Shown here piece after piece: positions 44,003 through 54,298 of a DNA stretch of 64,000 bases; position 1 is the first letter of the stretch, and every line of letters begins with the position of its first letter. The stretch comes from Clostridium sp. (GTDB lineage Bacteria > Bacillota > Clostridia > Clostridiales > Clostridiaceae). Position numbers and translations under genes: made by a program. The notes under the pieces were generated by a model, which saw only the letters and a list, made by a program, of their open reading frames with translations, did not search any database and was not told where the DNA came from. The stretch covers positions 106,601 to 170,600 of the forward strand of contig JARLHR010000241.1 in the NCBI GenBank assembly GCA_031292145.1, written 5' to 3'.

Positions 44003-44845
44003 TTAATTTCTTTCGTTTCGAAATTGATATGGTGTAAGTTGTGTATTTTTCTTAAATGACTTACTAAAATAGTTTCCACAGGAAAAACCACACTTTAAAG
44101 CAATTTCATTTATAGATAGTTCTGTATTTTGAAGCAGATGCATTGCATGCTGCATCCTAATGTTTGTAAGATATTTTATTGGATTCATCCCAGTTTCCTT
44201 AGTAAATTCTCTAGTAAAATGGCTCAGTGAAATTCCAAATTCTTCTGCCAAGATATTAACACCCTCAAGTTTAGAAAATTCACTTTCCATTTTTTCAATA
44301 GCAAGTCTTGTTCTAGTGGAATAATTCTCTTGATTATATGCCACTTTACTACACAATAAACATAAAAAGTGGAACACCATTTCACTTCCTACAAAAGGCT
44401 GAATAAACATCCCGTTGCTTAAATTTTCATGAAACTTTAATAAATATTGTATAACACTGCTACTTTCTGAAAGTGTAATAATCTTTCCCATCTTACGTAT
44501 TATCTTATCATAATAGGGCTTTACAACAGATCCTTCAAAATGAATATATAAAATTTGCCATCCATCTTCATCTAAATCATCAGGACAATAATATTTTTCA
44601 TCGTCAGGAATTTCAACAAAAAATGCCTGCCCCGGTTCAATTCGATATACTTGATTATTTGTTTCAAATATTCCATGGCCCTTTAATGTATATTGAAACA
44701 AATATCCTTTTATATCTCTAGAATTATTATCAAAATAATAATCCGGAGTCCTTCGTTTTTCTATCCCAATATCTTTTAGTTCAAATGGTGGATTAGGAAT
44801 TTCATCAAAAAAAACAAAACCGTAAGTTCCAAATTCATACGACAT
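44003..44845 (-). CDS. AraC family regulator
   Basis: This 280-residue protein starts at the ATG after GGGTGAATTTTTG; a TTG one codon earlier is possible. It has the cupin part FLFQYTLKGHGIFETNNQ-like (KGYLFQYTLKGHGIFETN) and the C-terminal double HTH (LAEEFGISLSHFTREFTKET and IALKCGFSCGNYFSKSFKKN). It is divergent from the GH27-like gene across 170 bases and probably controls it. Confidence 0.88.
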   Translation of the reverse strand: MSYEFGTYGFVFFDEIPNPPFELKDIGIEKRRTPDYYFDNNSRDIKGYLFQYTLKGHGIFETNNQVYRIEPGQAFFVEIPDDEKYYCPDDLDEDGWQILYIHFEGSVVKPYYDKIIRKMGKIITLSESSSVIQYLLKFHENLSNGMFIQPFVGSEMVFHFLCLLCSKVAYNQENYSTRTRLAIEKMESEFSKLEGVNILAEEFGISLSHFTREFTKETGMNPIKYLTNIRMQHAMHLLQNTELSINEIALKCGFSCGNYFSKSFKKNTQLTPYQFRNERN

Positions 44846-45016
44846 CAAAAATTCACCCTTTATATCAATTTATCACTCTTGTATCACATCTAAATACTGT
44901 AATATACTTAATATAAAGTATCATATCGCTATAATTTTGTACAGTATAACCACATCAAAAAACTGCTTTAAATTTATTAATTTATAAAAATTTTTATTAA
45001 GAAGGGATTTTATAAT

Positions 45017-46324
45017 ATGTTATTAAAAAACACATTTGCAAAAACTCCACCAATGGGATGGAACAGTTATGATTATTATGATACTACCGTAAATGAAGCC
45101 GAGGTTAGAGCCAATGCTGAATATATGGCAAAACACTTGAAACCTCATGGATATCACTATATAGTTGTAGATATCCAATGGTCTGATCCTGATGCTGGTA
45201 CTGACAGAGAAAATTGTCAATACATAAATTTTAGTCATTTTAATATAGATGAATATTCCAGACAGCTTCCTGCTGAAAACCGCTTCCCCACTTCAAAAAA
45301 TAGTGCTGGCTTCCGTCCCCTTGCAGATTATATCCACAGCTTAGGCTTAAAATTTGGTATTCATATTATGAGAGGTATTCCAAGGTATGCTGCACACATG
45401 CATTTGAAAATTAAAGGTTCTGATGTAACTGCTGATAAAATTGCAAATCCATATTCTGTATCTAAGTGGAATCCAGATATGTATGGTGTTGATTATCAAA
45501 AACCTGGCGCTCAAGCATACTACAATTCAATTTTTGAATTATATGCTGAGTGGGGTGTTGATTTTGTAAAGGTTGATGATATATGCAATACTAATTTCTA
45601 TATTGACAATCCATATTCAGCTGAAAAAGAAATTGAAATGATTCATAAGGCTATTTTAAATTCCGGACGAGATATGGTTTTAAGTCTTTCACCTGGTCCT
45701 GCTGTAATAGAAAAAGCTTGGCACTTAGAAAAATATGCAAATATGTGGCGTATTACCGATGATTTCTGGGATAACTGGGATTTACTTAAGAATATGTTTG
45801 AACGCTGTGAAGTTTGGCAAAATCATGTGTCAATAGGCTGCTATCCTGACTGTGATATGATTCCAGTTGGCTACCTAGGTAACGGCTTTGGTGAGGAGCG
45901 TTATACTAACTTTACCCTTGATGAGCAAATTACCTTAATGACACTTTGGTGTATTTTCCGTTCTCCTTTAATGATTGGAGCTGAATTACCAAAACTGGAT
46001 GAGCAAACTTTAGAACTATTAACAAATGATGAAGTGCTTCATTTAGTAAGTAATTCATATGGCGCAATTCAAATAGAACGGGATGATAACCATGCTATAT
46101 GGCTCAGCAAAGACAATAATGATAATAGCAGTTATGTAGCTATGTTTAATTTATCTGATGAAAGCCAAAATTTAAGTATTTCTTTAGATGAACTTGAAAT
46201 TAATTCTAAGGTATCTGTACGTGATTTATGGAATCATAAGGATTTAGCTACAACTGATACTATAATCACTACCAAGGTATCTGCACATGGTGCTGTAATG
46301 TATAAATTGAGTAATATTTTATAA
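45017..46324 (+). CDS. GH27-like glycosidase with divergent substrate pocket
   Basis: This 435-residue protein has AAGGGA upstream. The GH27 barrel start TPPMGWNSYDYY, the nucleophile D187 in VDFVKVDDIC and the acid/base D248/D249 in WRITDDFWDNW are present, with FRSPLMIGAELP near 325 typical of the clan. The usual galactose-reading pair of aspartates in DDCW is replaced by VDIQWSDP (51-58), and the family's cysteine-bearing loop after GIY is replaced by GIHIMRGIPRYAAH. It is therefore GH27-related, but alpha-galactosidase activity should not be assumed. It is intracellular, with no signal peptide. Confidence 0.82.
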   Translation: MLLKNTFAKTPPMGWNSYDYYDTTVNEAEVRANAEYMAKHLKPHGYHYIVVDIQWSDPDAGTDRENCQYINFSHFNIDEYSRQLPAENRFPTSKNSAGFRPLADYIHSLGLKFGIHIMRGIPRYAAHMHLKIKGSDVTADKIANPYSVSKWNPDMYGVDYQKPGAQAYYNSIFELYAEWGVDFVKVDDICNTNFYIDNPYSAEKEIEMIHKAILNSGRDMVLSLSPGPAVIEKAWHLEKYANMWRITDDFWDNWDLLKNMFERCEVWQNHVSIGCYPDCDMIPVGYLGNGFGEERYTNFTLDEQITLMTLWCIFRSPLMIGAELPKLDEQTLELLTNDEVLHLVSNSYGAIQIERDDNHAIWLSKDNNDNSSYVAMFNLSDESQNLSISLDELEINSKVSVRDLWNHKDLATTDTIITTKVSAHGAVMYKLSNIL

Positions 46325-46347
46325 ATCTTTCTTCCAAAAACAGATAA

Positions 46348-46506
46348 GGCACATCAAAATAAATAACAAGTCCAAAGCTGCCACGGATATTTTTCATCAG
46401 GCAAGGAAGTAAAATGCCATCATAGCGGGCCTATTATGGTATTTTGCTGACGAAGGATGATGGAAAATAGGCTGGCAGATGGACTTGTTATTTATTTGAT
46501 TGTGCC
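46348..46506. repeat. Family B element, copy 3 (159 bp, TAA flanks)
   Basis: Same ends and core. Stems are now CTGCCA/TGGCAG and AAATGCCAT/ATGGTATTT. The flanks are TAA on both sides (46345-46347, 46507-46509) where copies 1, 2 and 4 have TTA. It lies between GH27 and the convergent GH51. Confidence 0.85.
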
Positions 46507-46544
46507 TAATATTATATAGATATATTTACAATAAATTAATTTGC

Positions 46545-46590
46545 ACCCAAGAAGGTATCGTCAGTTTTATTTGATTCTACCTTCTTGGGT
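46545..46590. terminator. Bidirectional hairpin between GH27 and GH51
   Basis: ACCCAAGAAGGTA pairs perfectly with TACCTTCTTGGGT. It lies between convergent genes. T-tracts are weak. Confidence 0.65.
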
Positions 46591-46652
46591 ACTTTACTTA
46601 TTACTTACATTACATTTAATCTTTTATAAATAACACTTCCTTCAAAAGATTT

Positions 46653-48611
46653 TTATTTAACCCGCAATCTTAATGCTGTTACTCCATATCCCTGAAATTC
46701 ATAAGTAAATTCTTCATTTACGTCTTCTATAATTTTTGTAACAGGTGAAATTTTCATTGGCGCTTCATAAGAATTTTCATCTGTTAATTCCTTTGATGAA
46801 AGTTCAATTGCAGTTGCCATAGATGAAAGTTCTTTTATTTCATTTATTTTTATTGTTGCTCTTTTAGATTCGTAAGATAAATTTACTACCTTTATTATTA
46901 TTTCACTATTTTTCTTATCAAAACTTGAAACAACATATAAATCTGTTGTAGCTCCATCTGAAATTTCAGTTTTAATAATTCTATCACCAACATTAGTACT
47001 AAAAATTTGTTGTACATAATAACTTGGAGTACCATAAACTTCACTGTTATTAAACCAAATTAAATTAGGCTGCCACTGACAATAACCTGTTTTTCCGAAT
47101 AATGGTGCATAACTAGCCATCAAGACATGATCCGAATTTTTTTCTATACCTGTTAAAAATGCTGCCTCTGAAAGTGCTGCTTCCCAGTTATTTCTTCTTT
47201 CAGGTATTACAGTTGAAGTATGAGCTGCATACTCACCTGCAAAAACCTTTGGAAGGTTCCTATCATAATTATCATATCTATTAACGCTTTCAATAAACCA
47301 AGTTGGTTCCTTATAAAAATGTTCATCTACAAGTTCAGCTTTTTGCTCAGTTATTTTCATCCATTCATAGGCTTTATCAAATTCTTTACCATCTGATGTC
47401 CATCCTGCACTAGTTATAAGGTTTATACCAGGATATCTGCTCTTAATAACTTTATGAAATATTTCATATCTTTTAAAATATTGCTCGTCCCATTGTTCAT
47501 TACCAATGCCTATATATTTCAAGTTAAAAGGTTCTGAATGTCCTGCTTCTATTCTCTTTTTACCCCAAGTTGTGGTTTCATCTCCATTGGCATATTCAAT
47601 TAAATCCAATACATCTTGAATGTATTCATCTAGTTCATCAACTTCTACTAATAAACCTTCATGCCATTGACAGGTCATACCTACATTTAGTATTGGAACT
47701 GCTTCAGCTCCAATATCTTCACATAATAGAAAGTATTCATAAAAACCTAATCCATATGATTGAAAGTATTCGTCAGAATTTTGATTAGGTAATTGATATT
47801 CTTGCAATTGCCAGCGATTCCAATTTATTTTTCTTTCCGAAATCTCACCAATAGTTTCCTTCCATCTGTACATATTTTCAAAGCTTCTTCCTTCAACTAT
47901 ACACCCTCCAGGAAATCTTAAAAACGATGGTTTTATATCTTTTAACATTTGTACCAAATCAGCTCTCAAACCATTTTTTCTGTTGTTAAAAGTCTTTTGT
48001 GGAAATAAAGAAAGCATATCTATATCAAGGCTGACAGCATCTTTAAAGAGTAAAACAAAAATAGCATTTGCAAAAGTAGCATTAGAGACAATTTCCATTT
48101 CATACTTTTTCCACTTATCACCTACTATTTCAAAAGAAGTTTCTCCATAAATTTCTCCTGTATCAGCATTTTGTATTGCTGCAATAACAGTTGTAGTTTT
48201 ATCACCATTTAAACTTCTTGCAAACATAGAAAAGTCATACTTTTCATCTCTTATAATTGAAAAACCTATATCATTAAATCCTAAGTTTTTAATCCCAACT
48301 CTATCATCTGCTTTTTTTACATCTATATGAAGATAATTAGTATTATTTATATTAAGAGGTTTATCTGTAAGAACTTCAATTTCTAATTCACCATTTTTAC
48401 TCTCAAGCTTTTCCCATCCCATGAGTCTTTTATCCAAAACCCCATTAATATCAAAATATTCAAAAGAACGATTTTTAATCAATTCTCCATAAATTCCTCC
48501 ATCACCTGCAAAGTTAATATCTTCAAAGAATAGTCCATATAACATAGGACTAATCTCAATACCTTCCGACTCCATATTTAGTGTTATGGTACATGTATTT
48601 TTTTCTTCCAT
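46653..48611 (-). CDS. GH51 alpha-L-arabinofuranosidase, long form
   Basis: This 652-residue enzyme has an N-terminal region with a carbohydrate-binding-like insert (residues about 65-205), then the GH51 barrel with the acid/base E372 in GIGNEQWDEQ and the nucleophile E460 in VFAGEYAAHT, and a C-terminal beta-sandwich. LRFPGGCIVEG near 231 is the substrate loop. It differs from the short GH51 at 37271 and likely prefers other linkages, such as arabinoxylan or arabinogalactan side chains. No signal peptide. AGAGGTAA precedes the ATG. Confidence 0.9.
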   Translation of the reverse strand: MEEKNTCTITLNMESEGIEISPMLYGLFFEDINFAGDGGIYGELIKNRSFEYFDINGVLDKRLMGWEKLESKNGELEIEVLTDKPLNINNTNYLHIDVKKADDRVGIKNLGFNDIGFSIIRDEKYDFSMFARSLNGDKTTTVIAAIQNADTGEIYGETSFEIVGDKWKKYEMEIVSNATFANAIFVLLFKDAVSLDIDMLSLFPQKTFNNRKNGLRADLVQMLKDIKPSFLRFPGGCIVEGRSFENMYRWKETIGEISERKINWNRWQLQEYQLPNQNSDEYFQSYGLGFYEYFLLCEDIGAEAVPILNVGMTCQWHEGLLVEVDELDEYIQDVLDLIEYANGDETTTWGKKRIEAGHSEPFNLKYIGIGNEQWDEQYFKRYEIFHKVIKSRYPGINLITSAGWTSDGKEFDKAYEWMKITEQKAELVDEHFYKEPTWFIESVNRYDNYDRNLPKVFAGEYAAHTSTVIPERRNNWEAALSEAAFLTGIEKNSDHVLMASYAPLFGKTGYCQWQPNLIWFNNSEVYGTPSYYVQQIFSTNVGDRIIKTEISDGATTDLYVVSSFDKKNSEIIIKVVNLSYESKRATIKINEIKELSSMATAIELSSKELTDENSYEAPMKISPVTKIIEDVNEEFTYEFQGYGVTALRLRVK

Positions 48612-48735
48612 AGTAATATTACCTCTTTCTATAATTCTTAGATCTTCAAAAAATCTTACTATATCCTATACCTATGATATTCTATCGTTCATAATTTTCT
48701 TTTAAATTGTTGTATTTTTCTATATTAATGTTTCA

Positions 48736-50589
48736 CTAACCTCCATAGTTATAGATTGATATTTCTTTTTCATTGAATATTATCTTTACAAAATCTCCAT
48801 CTATTTTTACAATAGGAGCCTCTTCTATTTTAAAGTTCTCTTTAACAGCTACTGCTCCTAGAACCGCAGAAATTAAAACATGCTTTCCCTGATTAAGTCT
48901 AGATGTTAATGTTGGTATAACTGTACGTGGATATATAAGATTAGTATTGGGTTCAGGTGTAATCATTTCAGCTTTTTGATTTCCACTACAATCTACAATA
49001 CCAATAATACAATCATCAAATTTATAAAACACCTTATCTTCTGAGAACTTTTGTGTTCCTATACTAGCTGGTGCTGCAAAAGCTCCTTCTGCAGCATCTA
49101 ACATACGTTCAGTATCAATAACATGTATTCTCACATGCCATGGAGTTAGTGGAATAATAAAACTCTTTATTTTAACATCATTCCAAGGCTTCCAACTGGA
49201 TTCAATATAGTTCTCTTTTATATAATAACTTTCACATCCATAACGAGTTCTAAAATATCCATCCCCTTCTGATAACGCTAGACAGCTATCAAACGCTCCT
49301 TGTTTTAGTAATAATCTACCTTTAGGTACACTAAATCCAAAAGTTGTTGAATATACAAATTTCTCATACTTGGCATCAGCATGAGCATGCTCATGTGAAT
49401 GTTGTCCAGATGTAAATGCTTGAACTTCTTTACCTGTTTTATCATGGCAAACTATCATTCTAGAACTTTTCTGTACACTCTTTTCTGAAAAAGGTAAATC
49501 TTGTTCTTCAGATGTCCAAAATGGATGATCCTCTGACACAGCTAATACCAAAAATGTTTTCAATGCCCAATAAGGAGATCCAGGTGCATTATATCCCTCT
49601 GCCATATTTAAATTTTGATAAGCATACCCTATATTTAACAAACCATCTGCTGAGAATATATTTTTATTAAACCAATATCTTAAATTTTTCATTACAATAC
49701 CTTTTATAACGCCCCAAGGTAATGCCTCTACATTTGCATAAGCTAAGGCAGACCAAAAACAGGCTTGCGCAAATCTATAAGTTAAGCTTCTTCCAAAAGG
49801 TATAGCTGATCCATCCACCGAAAACCACTCTTTATAAGTTTGAGCAAAAACCCTAGCACGTTCTTTATATTCCTTTGATCGTTTTGGATCTTCCACCTCC
49901 ATTACTTTTGCATAAATTAATCCATAATAATGCATTCCAAAAGGAATGTAATAATCAATTTGTTTTTCATATCCATCAAAGTACCAGCCATCATTTAAAT
50001 AAAATGAATCTATCTTATCTAAATCATTTGAAATTATTTTTTCAGACCATTCTCTTCCACACTTTTTCATTGCAATATTAACTAATACTCTAAAAAATAG
50101 CCAATTTGTACTAGGAATTGTGTGAGCATTCACTTGTATTAACCAATTGTATAGATTATCTTGCTCTTCACTCGTTAAAGCATCCCAAAATATATCTTTT
50201 GATAATATCAATGATAAAGAAATTGATGCCATTTCAACTATAAGTTGATCATAGTCATTAACCTTTCCAAAGTATGATTCACTTTTAGGATTAGTTCCTG
50301 CTATTAATCCTTTTACAAAATGTTCAGTTAGTTCTAAATTTTCTTGGGATTTTGTAGTAGACAGTGGTCCTATTCCCCATAACGGTCGTAAAAAAGCTTC
50401 CACTTCTCTTGCATTTTCACAATAAACCGATCCACTACTTCCTAATGCTAAATGTCCAGATTTTTGCTCTTTTAGAAATGGTATTAAGGGTGTTACTATT
50501 TGAAATAATGCTTCTCTTAAATCATCTTTAGTTTTAAGTGAATTATTCTTAATATTTACATTGTATAAATTTGCATCGTTTTTAAACAT
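48736..50589 (-). CDS. DUF2264 protein, candidate glycosidase
   Basis: This 617-residue protein is helical in its first 400 residues (LRPLWGIGPLSTTKS near 67, YIPFGMHYYGLIYAKV near 218) with a beta-rich C-terminal third. This is the layout of DUF2264 proteins, which have an alpha-toroid like GH88/GH105 enzymes. I recall that a Bacteroides DUF2264 member is a beta-glucuronidase acting on arabinogalactan, but I cannot confirm this here. HSHEHAHADAKYEKF near 396 is a striking histidine-rich loop. GAGGTG precedes the ATG. It is divergent from GH2. Confidence 0.75.
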   Translation of the reverse strand: MFKNDANLYNVNIKNNSLKTKDDLREALFQIVTPLIPFLKEQKSGHLALGSSGSVYCENAREVEAFLRPLWGIGPLSTTKSQENLELTEHFVKGLIAGTNPKSESYFGKVNDYDQLIVEMASISLSLILSKDIFWDALTSEEQDNLYNWLIQVNAHTIPSTNWLFFRVLVNIAMKKCGREWSEKIISNDLDKIDSFYLNDGWYFDGYEKQIDYYIPFGMHYYGLIYAKVMEVEDPKRSKEYKERARVFAQTYKEWFSVDGSAIPFGRSLTYRFAQACFWSALAYANVEALPWGVIKGIVMKNLRYWFNKNIFSADGLLNIGYAYQNLNMAEGYNAPGSPYWALKTFLVLAVSEDHPFWTSEEQDLPFSEKSVQKSSRMIVCHDKTGKEVQAFTSGQHSHEHAHADAKYEKFVYSTTFGFSVPKGRLLLKQGAFDSCLALSEGDGYFRTRYGCESYYIKENYIESSWKPWNDVKIKSFIIPLTPWHVRIHVIDTERMLDAAEGAFAAPASIGTQKFSEDKVFYKFDDCIIGIVDCSGNQKAEMITPEPNTNLIYPRTVIPTLTSRLNQGKHVLISAVLGAVAVKENFKIEEAPIVKIDGDFVKIIFNEKEISIYNYGG

Positions 50590-50830
50590 ATATACACCTC
50601 ATTTTCAATTATTATATCTAAGTCTAATTTCTATTTAATTAATTTAATCTTCCATGCCATTATAAAAAACACCATTTTTATGTCTCTATTTTACAAGTAC
50701 ACTCTCCAATTTCCATTGTATCTATTATATAAAAGACTATACTAAAATTATCTTACAAGTCTTATGATGAACTAGTGATTTATAAAAATTAATAATAACT
50801 TAATTTTAATAAAGTGGAGGTAATTTAACT

Positions 50831-53239
50831 ATGGATACAACATATATAAGTCTAAACGAAAATTGGAGATTTCATTTAGGTGATTGTCCAAATGCTTGGG
50901 AAAAGGGTTATGACTCTTCTGACTGGGAAAGAATAACCTTACCTCATGATTGGTCAGTAAAGCAGCCTTTTAATAAAAAATACTCAAGCGGAACAGGTTA
51001 TCTTGCTGGTGGAATAGGCTGGTACCATAAAACCTTTACCCTTCCTGAAGCTTTTCGTGGTAAAAAAATATGGATTGTTTTTGATGGTATTTATAAAAAT
51101 AGTCAAGTTTGGTGTAACAGTTATTATAATGGCAAGCGGCCTTATGGGTATACAACTTTTCGTTATGATATTACTGATCAAGTTTGTTTTGGTGACACTG
51201 AAAACCTTATAAGTGTAAAAGTAGATCATAGTGATATTTCTGATTCTAGATGGTTTACAGGTTCAGGCATTACAAGGAAGATTCAGCTTATAGTAGAAGA
51301 TTTAGTACATCCCACACCTGATGGTATCTTTTTTACGACACCTTTTGTCAACTCAGATGAAGCGCAAATTTCCATCAGCAATGAGATTTCAAATGATAGT
51401 GCTTTTGATGCACTTGTAACTATTAAGAGCATTCTTCTTAATGCTGCTGGAAATGAAGTTGCTTGCTTTTCTAGCACTTCATCAATTTTAAAAGGTGAAA
51501 CAAAAACACTTTTAACAGAAGGCTCTATTAATTCGCCTTTATTATGGTCACCAGAACAACCTAACCGCTACAAATTAATAACAAAACTTAAAGTCGAACA
51601 AAATACTGTTGAAAATAGCAATTCTATTAAAAATTTAGAATCATGGAATATTGTAAAAACTGATCTAGTCGGAATTCGAAGTTTTTCTTTTGATGCGGAT
51701 AAAGGTTTCTTCCTAAATGGAATTTCCACAAAATTCAAAGGAGTCTGTGTGCATCATGACGCAGGCTGTTTAGGTGCTGCTGTTCTTCCTCAAGTCTGGA
51801 TACGTCGACTTATGAAATTAAAGGAAATGGGTTGCAATGCCATTAGAATGAGCCATAATCCACATATGCCAGAACTTTATGATTTATGCGATGAAATTGG
51901 TTTCCTAGTTATGGACGAAGCTTTTGATGAATGGGAAGGACCTAAAAACAAATGGTGGAATGGGCATAATGTATATCCGCCAAGACACCAAGGCTACTAT
52001 GAAGATTTTCCCGAATGGCACGAACGAGATTTAAAATCTCTCATCAAAAGAGATCGTAATCATCCAAGTATAGTAATGTGGAGCATTGGTAATGAGATTG
52101 ATTATCCAAACGATCCTTATTGTCATCCACTGTTCTCTGATATGACTGGTAACAATGATGCTAATAAACCTGCTGAAGAAAGAAAATTTAATTCAAACAG
52201 ACCAAATGCTGAGCGTTTATCAACACTTGCATCCATGCTTACAAAAATAGTCAAAGAAGTTGATACTACTCGTCCTGTTACAGCTGCTGTAGCCTTTCCT
52301 GAATTATCTACACAAATTGGCTTTATCGATTCTTTAGATATAGTTGGCTATAATTATAAAGAACATTTATACAAGCAAGACCATTCTCGTTTTCCTCAAA
52401 AACCTTTCCTCGGAAGTGAGAATAGCCATAGTTTTGAAGCTTGGAAAGCAGTATTTGAAAATAAATATATTTCAGGACAATTTTTGTGGACAGGTATTGA
52501 CTATTTAGGTGAAGCTCATGGCTGGCCAATTCACGGCTCTGGAGCTGGAGTTTTAAATTTAGCTGGATTTGAAAAAACTTCTTATTATTTCAGACAAAGC
52601 CTATGGTCTACAAAACCTGTATTAAAAATTGTAACTGCAATTTCAGATGATAATGATGAAAACGAATGGAAACCCATGCATAATTCTTGGAATTACATTC
52701 CTGGCGAGCTTATTTTAGTACGCTGCTATACAAACTCTACAAAAGCTGAATTATTCTGTAACAGAAAAAGTATTGGTGTTAAAGCCATAGATTATAAAAC
52801 TGGATATATTTCATGGATTCTACCTTTCGAAGAAGGAAAATTAGAGGTTGTTGCAACTTATATTGATGAAGCAAAACAAATAAAGGATACACTAGAAACA
52901 ACAAATTCTTCCTGTAAAATTGAACTTTCTATATGGAAAAATCAACCTTCTACTTTGATTTCCAATGAAAATATTATCCAAATAGAAACTACTATCACTG
53001 ATGCCAGAGGACGCCACATTATAAATGACAGTACAATGCTTCATGTAGAAATCCAAGGCCCTGGAGAATTACTAGGATTAGAAAATGGTGATCTTTCCGA
53101 CGTAACAGAATATGGAGTTCATTACCGTAGAGCTTATGGCGGACGCTTGCTTTTATATATCCGCAAGACTTCTCGAGAAGTTCCAATTCATCTACGTGTT
53201 CATGGAGATAATTTAAAATTAGCAGAAATCACTTTGTAA
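50831..53239 (+). CDS. GH2 family beta-galactosidase/beta-glucuronidase-like enzyme
   Basis: This 802-residue protein has a jelly-roll domain (about 1-160), an immunoglobulin-like domain (about 160-285), a TIM barrel with the acid/base E422 in SIGNEIDYP and the nucleophile E530 in LGSENSHSFEAW, and C-terminal domains (DUF4982-like LRVHGDNLKLAEITL end). There is no signal peptide. Beta-galactosidase is the likeliest activity but GH2 also covers glucuronidases and mannosidases. GTGGAGG precedes the ATG. It overlaps the convergent AraC gene by 21 bases. Confidence 0.9.
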   Translation: MDTTYISLNENWRFHLGDCPNAWEKGYDSSDWERITLPHDWSVKQPFNKKYSSGTGYLAGGIGWYHKTFTLPEAFRGKKIWIVFDGIYKNSQVWCNSYYNGKRPYGYTTFRYDITDQVCFGDTENLISVKVDHSDISDSRWFTGSGITRKIQLIVEDLVHPTPDGIFFTTPFVNSDEAQISISNEISNDSAFDALVTIKSILLNAAGNEVACFSSTSSILKGETKTLLTEGSINSPLLWSPEQPNRYKLITKLKVEQNTVENSNSIKNLESWNIVKTDLVGIRSFSFDADKGFFLNGISTKFKGVCVHHDAGCLGAAVLPQVWIRRLMKLKEMGCNAIRMSHNPHMPELYDLCDEIGFLVMDEAFDEWEGPKNKWWNGHNVYPPRHQGYYEDFPEWHERDLKSLIKRDRNHPSIVMWSIGNEIDYPNDPYCHPLFSDMTGNNDANKPAEERKFNSNRPNAERLSTLASMLTKIVKEVDTTRPVTAAVAFPELSTQIGFIDSLDIVGYNYKEHLYKQDHSRFPQKPFLGSENSHSFEAWKAVFENKYISGQFLWTGIDYLGEAHGWPIHGSGAGVLNLAGFEKTSYYFRQSLWSTKPVLKIVTAISDDNDENEWKPMHNSWNYIPGELILVRCYTNSTKAELFCNRKSIGVKAIDYKTGYISWILPFEEGKLEVVATYIDEAKQIKDTLETTNSSCKIELSIWKNQPSTLISNENIIQIETTITDARGRHIINDSTMLHVEIQGPGELLGLENGDLSDVTEYGVHYRRAYGGRLLLYIRKTSREVPIHLRVHGDNLKLAEITL

Positions 53240-54157
53240 AATTCTATTTTTTAGTATTCCTCTTGCATATATTGTAGGAGGAATACCTGTATATTTTTTA
53301 AATACCTTACTAAAATAATACTCATCATTAAAACCTACTTCCATACTAATCTCCGACAACTTTAAGGAAGTAGTAGAAATTAGCTCCTTAGCATGATTTA
53401 TGCGAATTGTATTTAGATATGCAAAAATAGTTTTTTGAGTTAATTGCTTAAAAAGCCTATTCATATAATCAAAATTACAAGCAAATTGTTTTTCAATTGT
53501 AACACTGGTAATTTTATTGGCATATTCTGTATTTAAGTATTTTAATAATTCCTGTACTTTTTTATATGATTTAGGTACTTTTGAATATAACTTTTCTATC
53601 TCTGAAAAAACAAAGCTTCTTGCCACTTCTATAAATGCTTCTAGTACTTTACATGAACAAAGTATTTTATAGTTCTCAATTTGATTTCTATTTTGCTCAA
53701 TTGCCTCATTTAACAAGCATATAGTCTTAGTAAAACTGCTATAATTAAAGAATTTATATTTCTTAGGAATGAATAAATTCTCCCTTTCATATATTTCATA
53801 GGAAAAGGAATTACTTTGAAGACACCCAACGCGATTTTTTACAATCCTTTCCATAATCTGAGCTTCCAAAGATTTCTCTATCCTATGAATATCTGCATGT
53901 TTAAAATGAATATAATAATATTCGCAATAAGACGCTTTATATCCTTTATGTGTATATGATGGCTCAAGTAAAAAGAAGTCTCCTTCTTTTAAAACATATT
54001 TTTCTCCATTCTCCATAAGATACATTGTTCCTTTTCGTATAATATATAAAATATATTCATCTGCTTTTCGCTTTTGATGTATATATGGTATTTCAATAGT
54101 TACACAATTCATTAGTCTTATTTGTGGTAATGTGTTTGGATTTAAAGAAAAAAACAT
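53219..54157 (-). CDS. AraC family regulator
   Basis: This 312-residue protein has AGGAGG before the ATG. The N-terminal cupin contains YILYIIRKGTMYLMENGEKY. The double HTH is at the C-terminus (FACNFDYMNRLFKQLTQKT and ISMEVGFNDEYYFSKVFKKY). The last 21 bases overlap the GH2 gene tail to tail. It likely regulates GH2 or the sugar importer. The first 17 residues are not conserved in appearance but have the only ribosome site. Confidence 0.87.
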   Translation of the reverse strand: MFFSLNPNTLPQIRLMNCVTIEIPYIHQKRKADEYILYIIRKGTMYLMENGEKYVLKEGDFFLLEPSYTHKGYKASYCEYYYIHFKHADIHRIEKSLEAQIMERIVKNRVGCLQSNSFSYEIYERENLFIPKKYKFFNYSSFTKTICLLNEAIEQNRNQIENYKILCSCKVLEAFIEVARSFVFSEIEKLYSKVPKSYKKVQELLKYLNTEYANKITSVTIEKQFACNFDYMNRLFKQLTQKTIFAYLNTIRINHAKELISTTSLKLSEISMEVGFNDEYYFSKVFKKYTGIPPTIYARGILKNRILQSDFC

Positions 54158-54298
54158 ATGAACCTCCTGTGTAGATTTAGAAAACTTACTATTATTGTAC
54201 CTAATATTTCATCATTTTCTAATACGTTACGGCTTTCATCAACACAATTTACATAATACAATAAATGTGAAGTATCCATGCTATACTCTAATTAAAAA

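Noticed and set aside
53219-53239. Overlap of GH2 and AraC tails as an annotation error
   Set aside because: Both C-termini look complete and each frame is well supported, so a 21-base tail-to-tail overlap is accepted.
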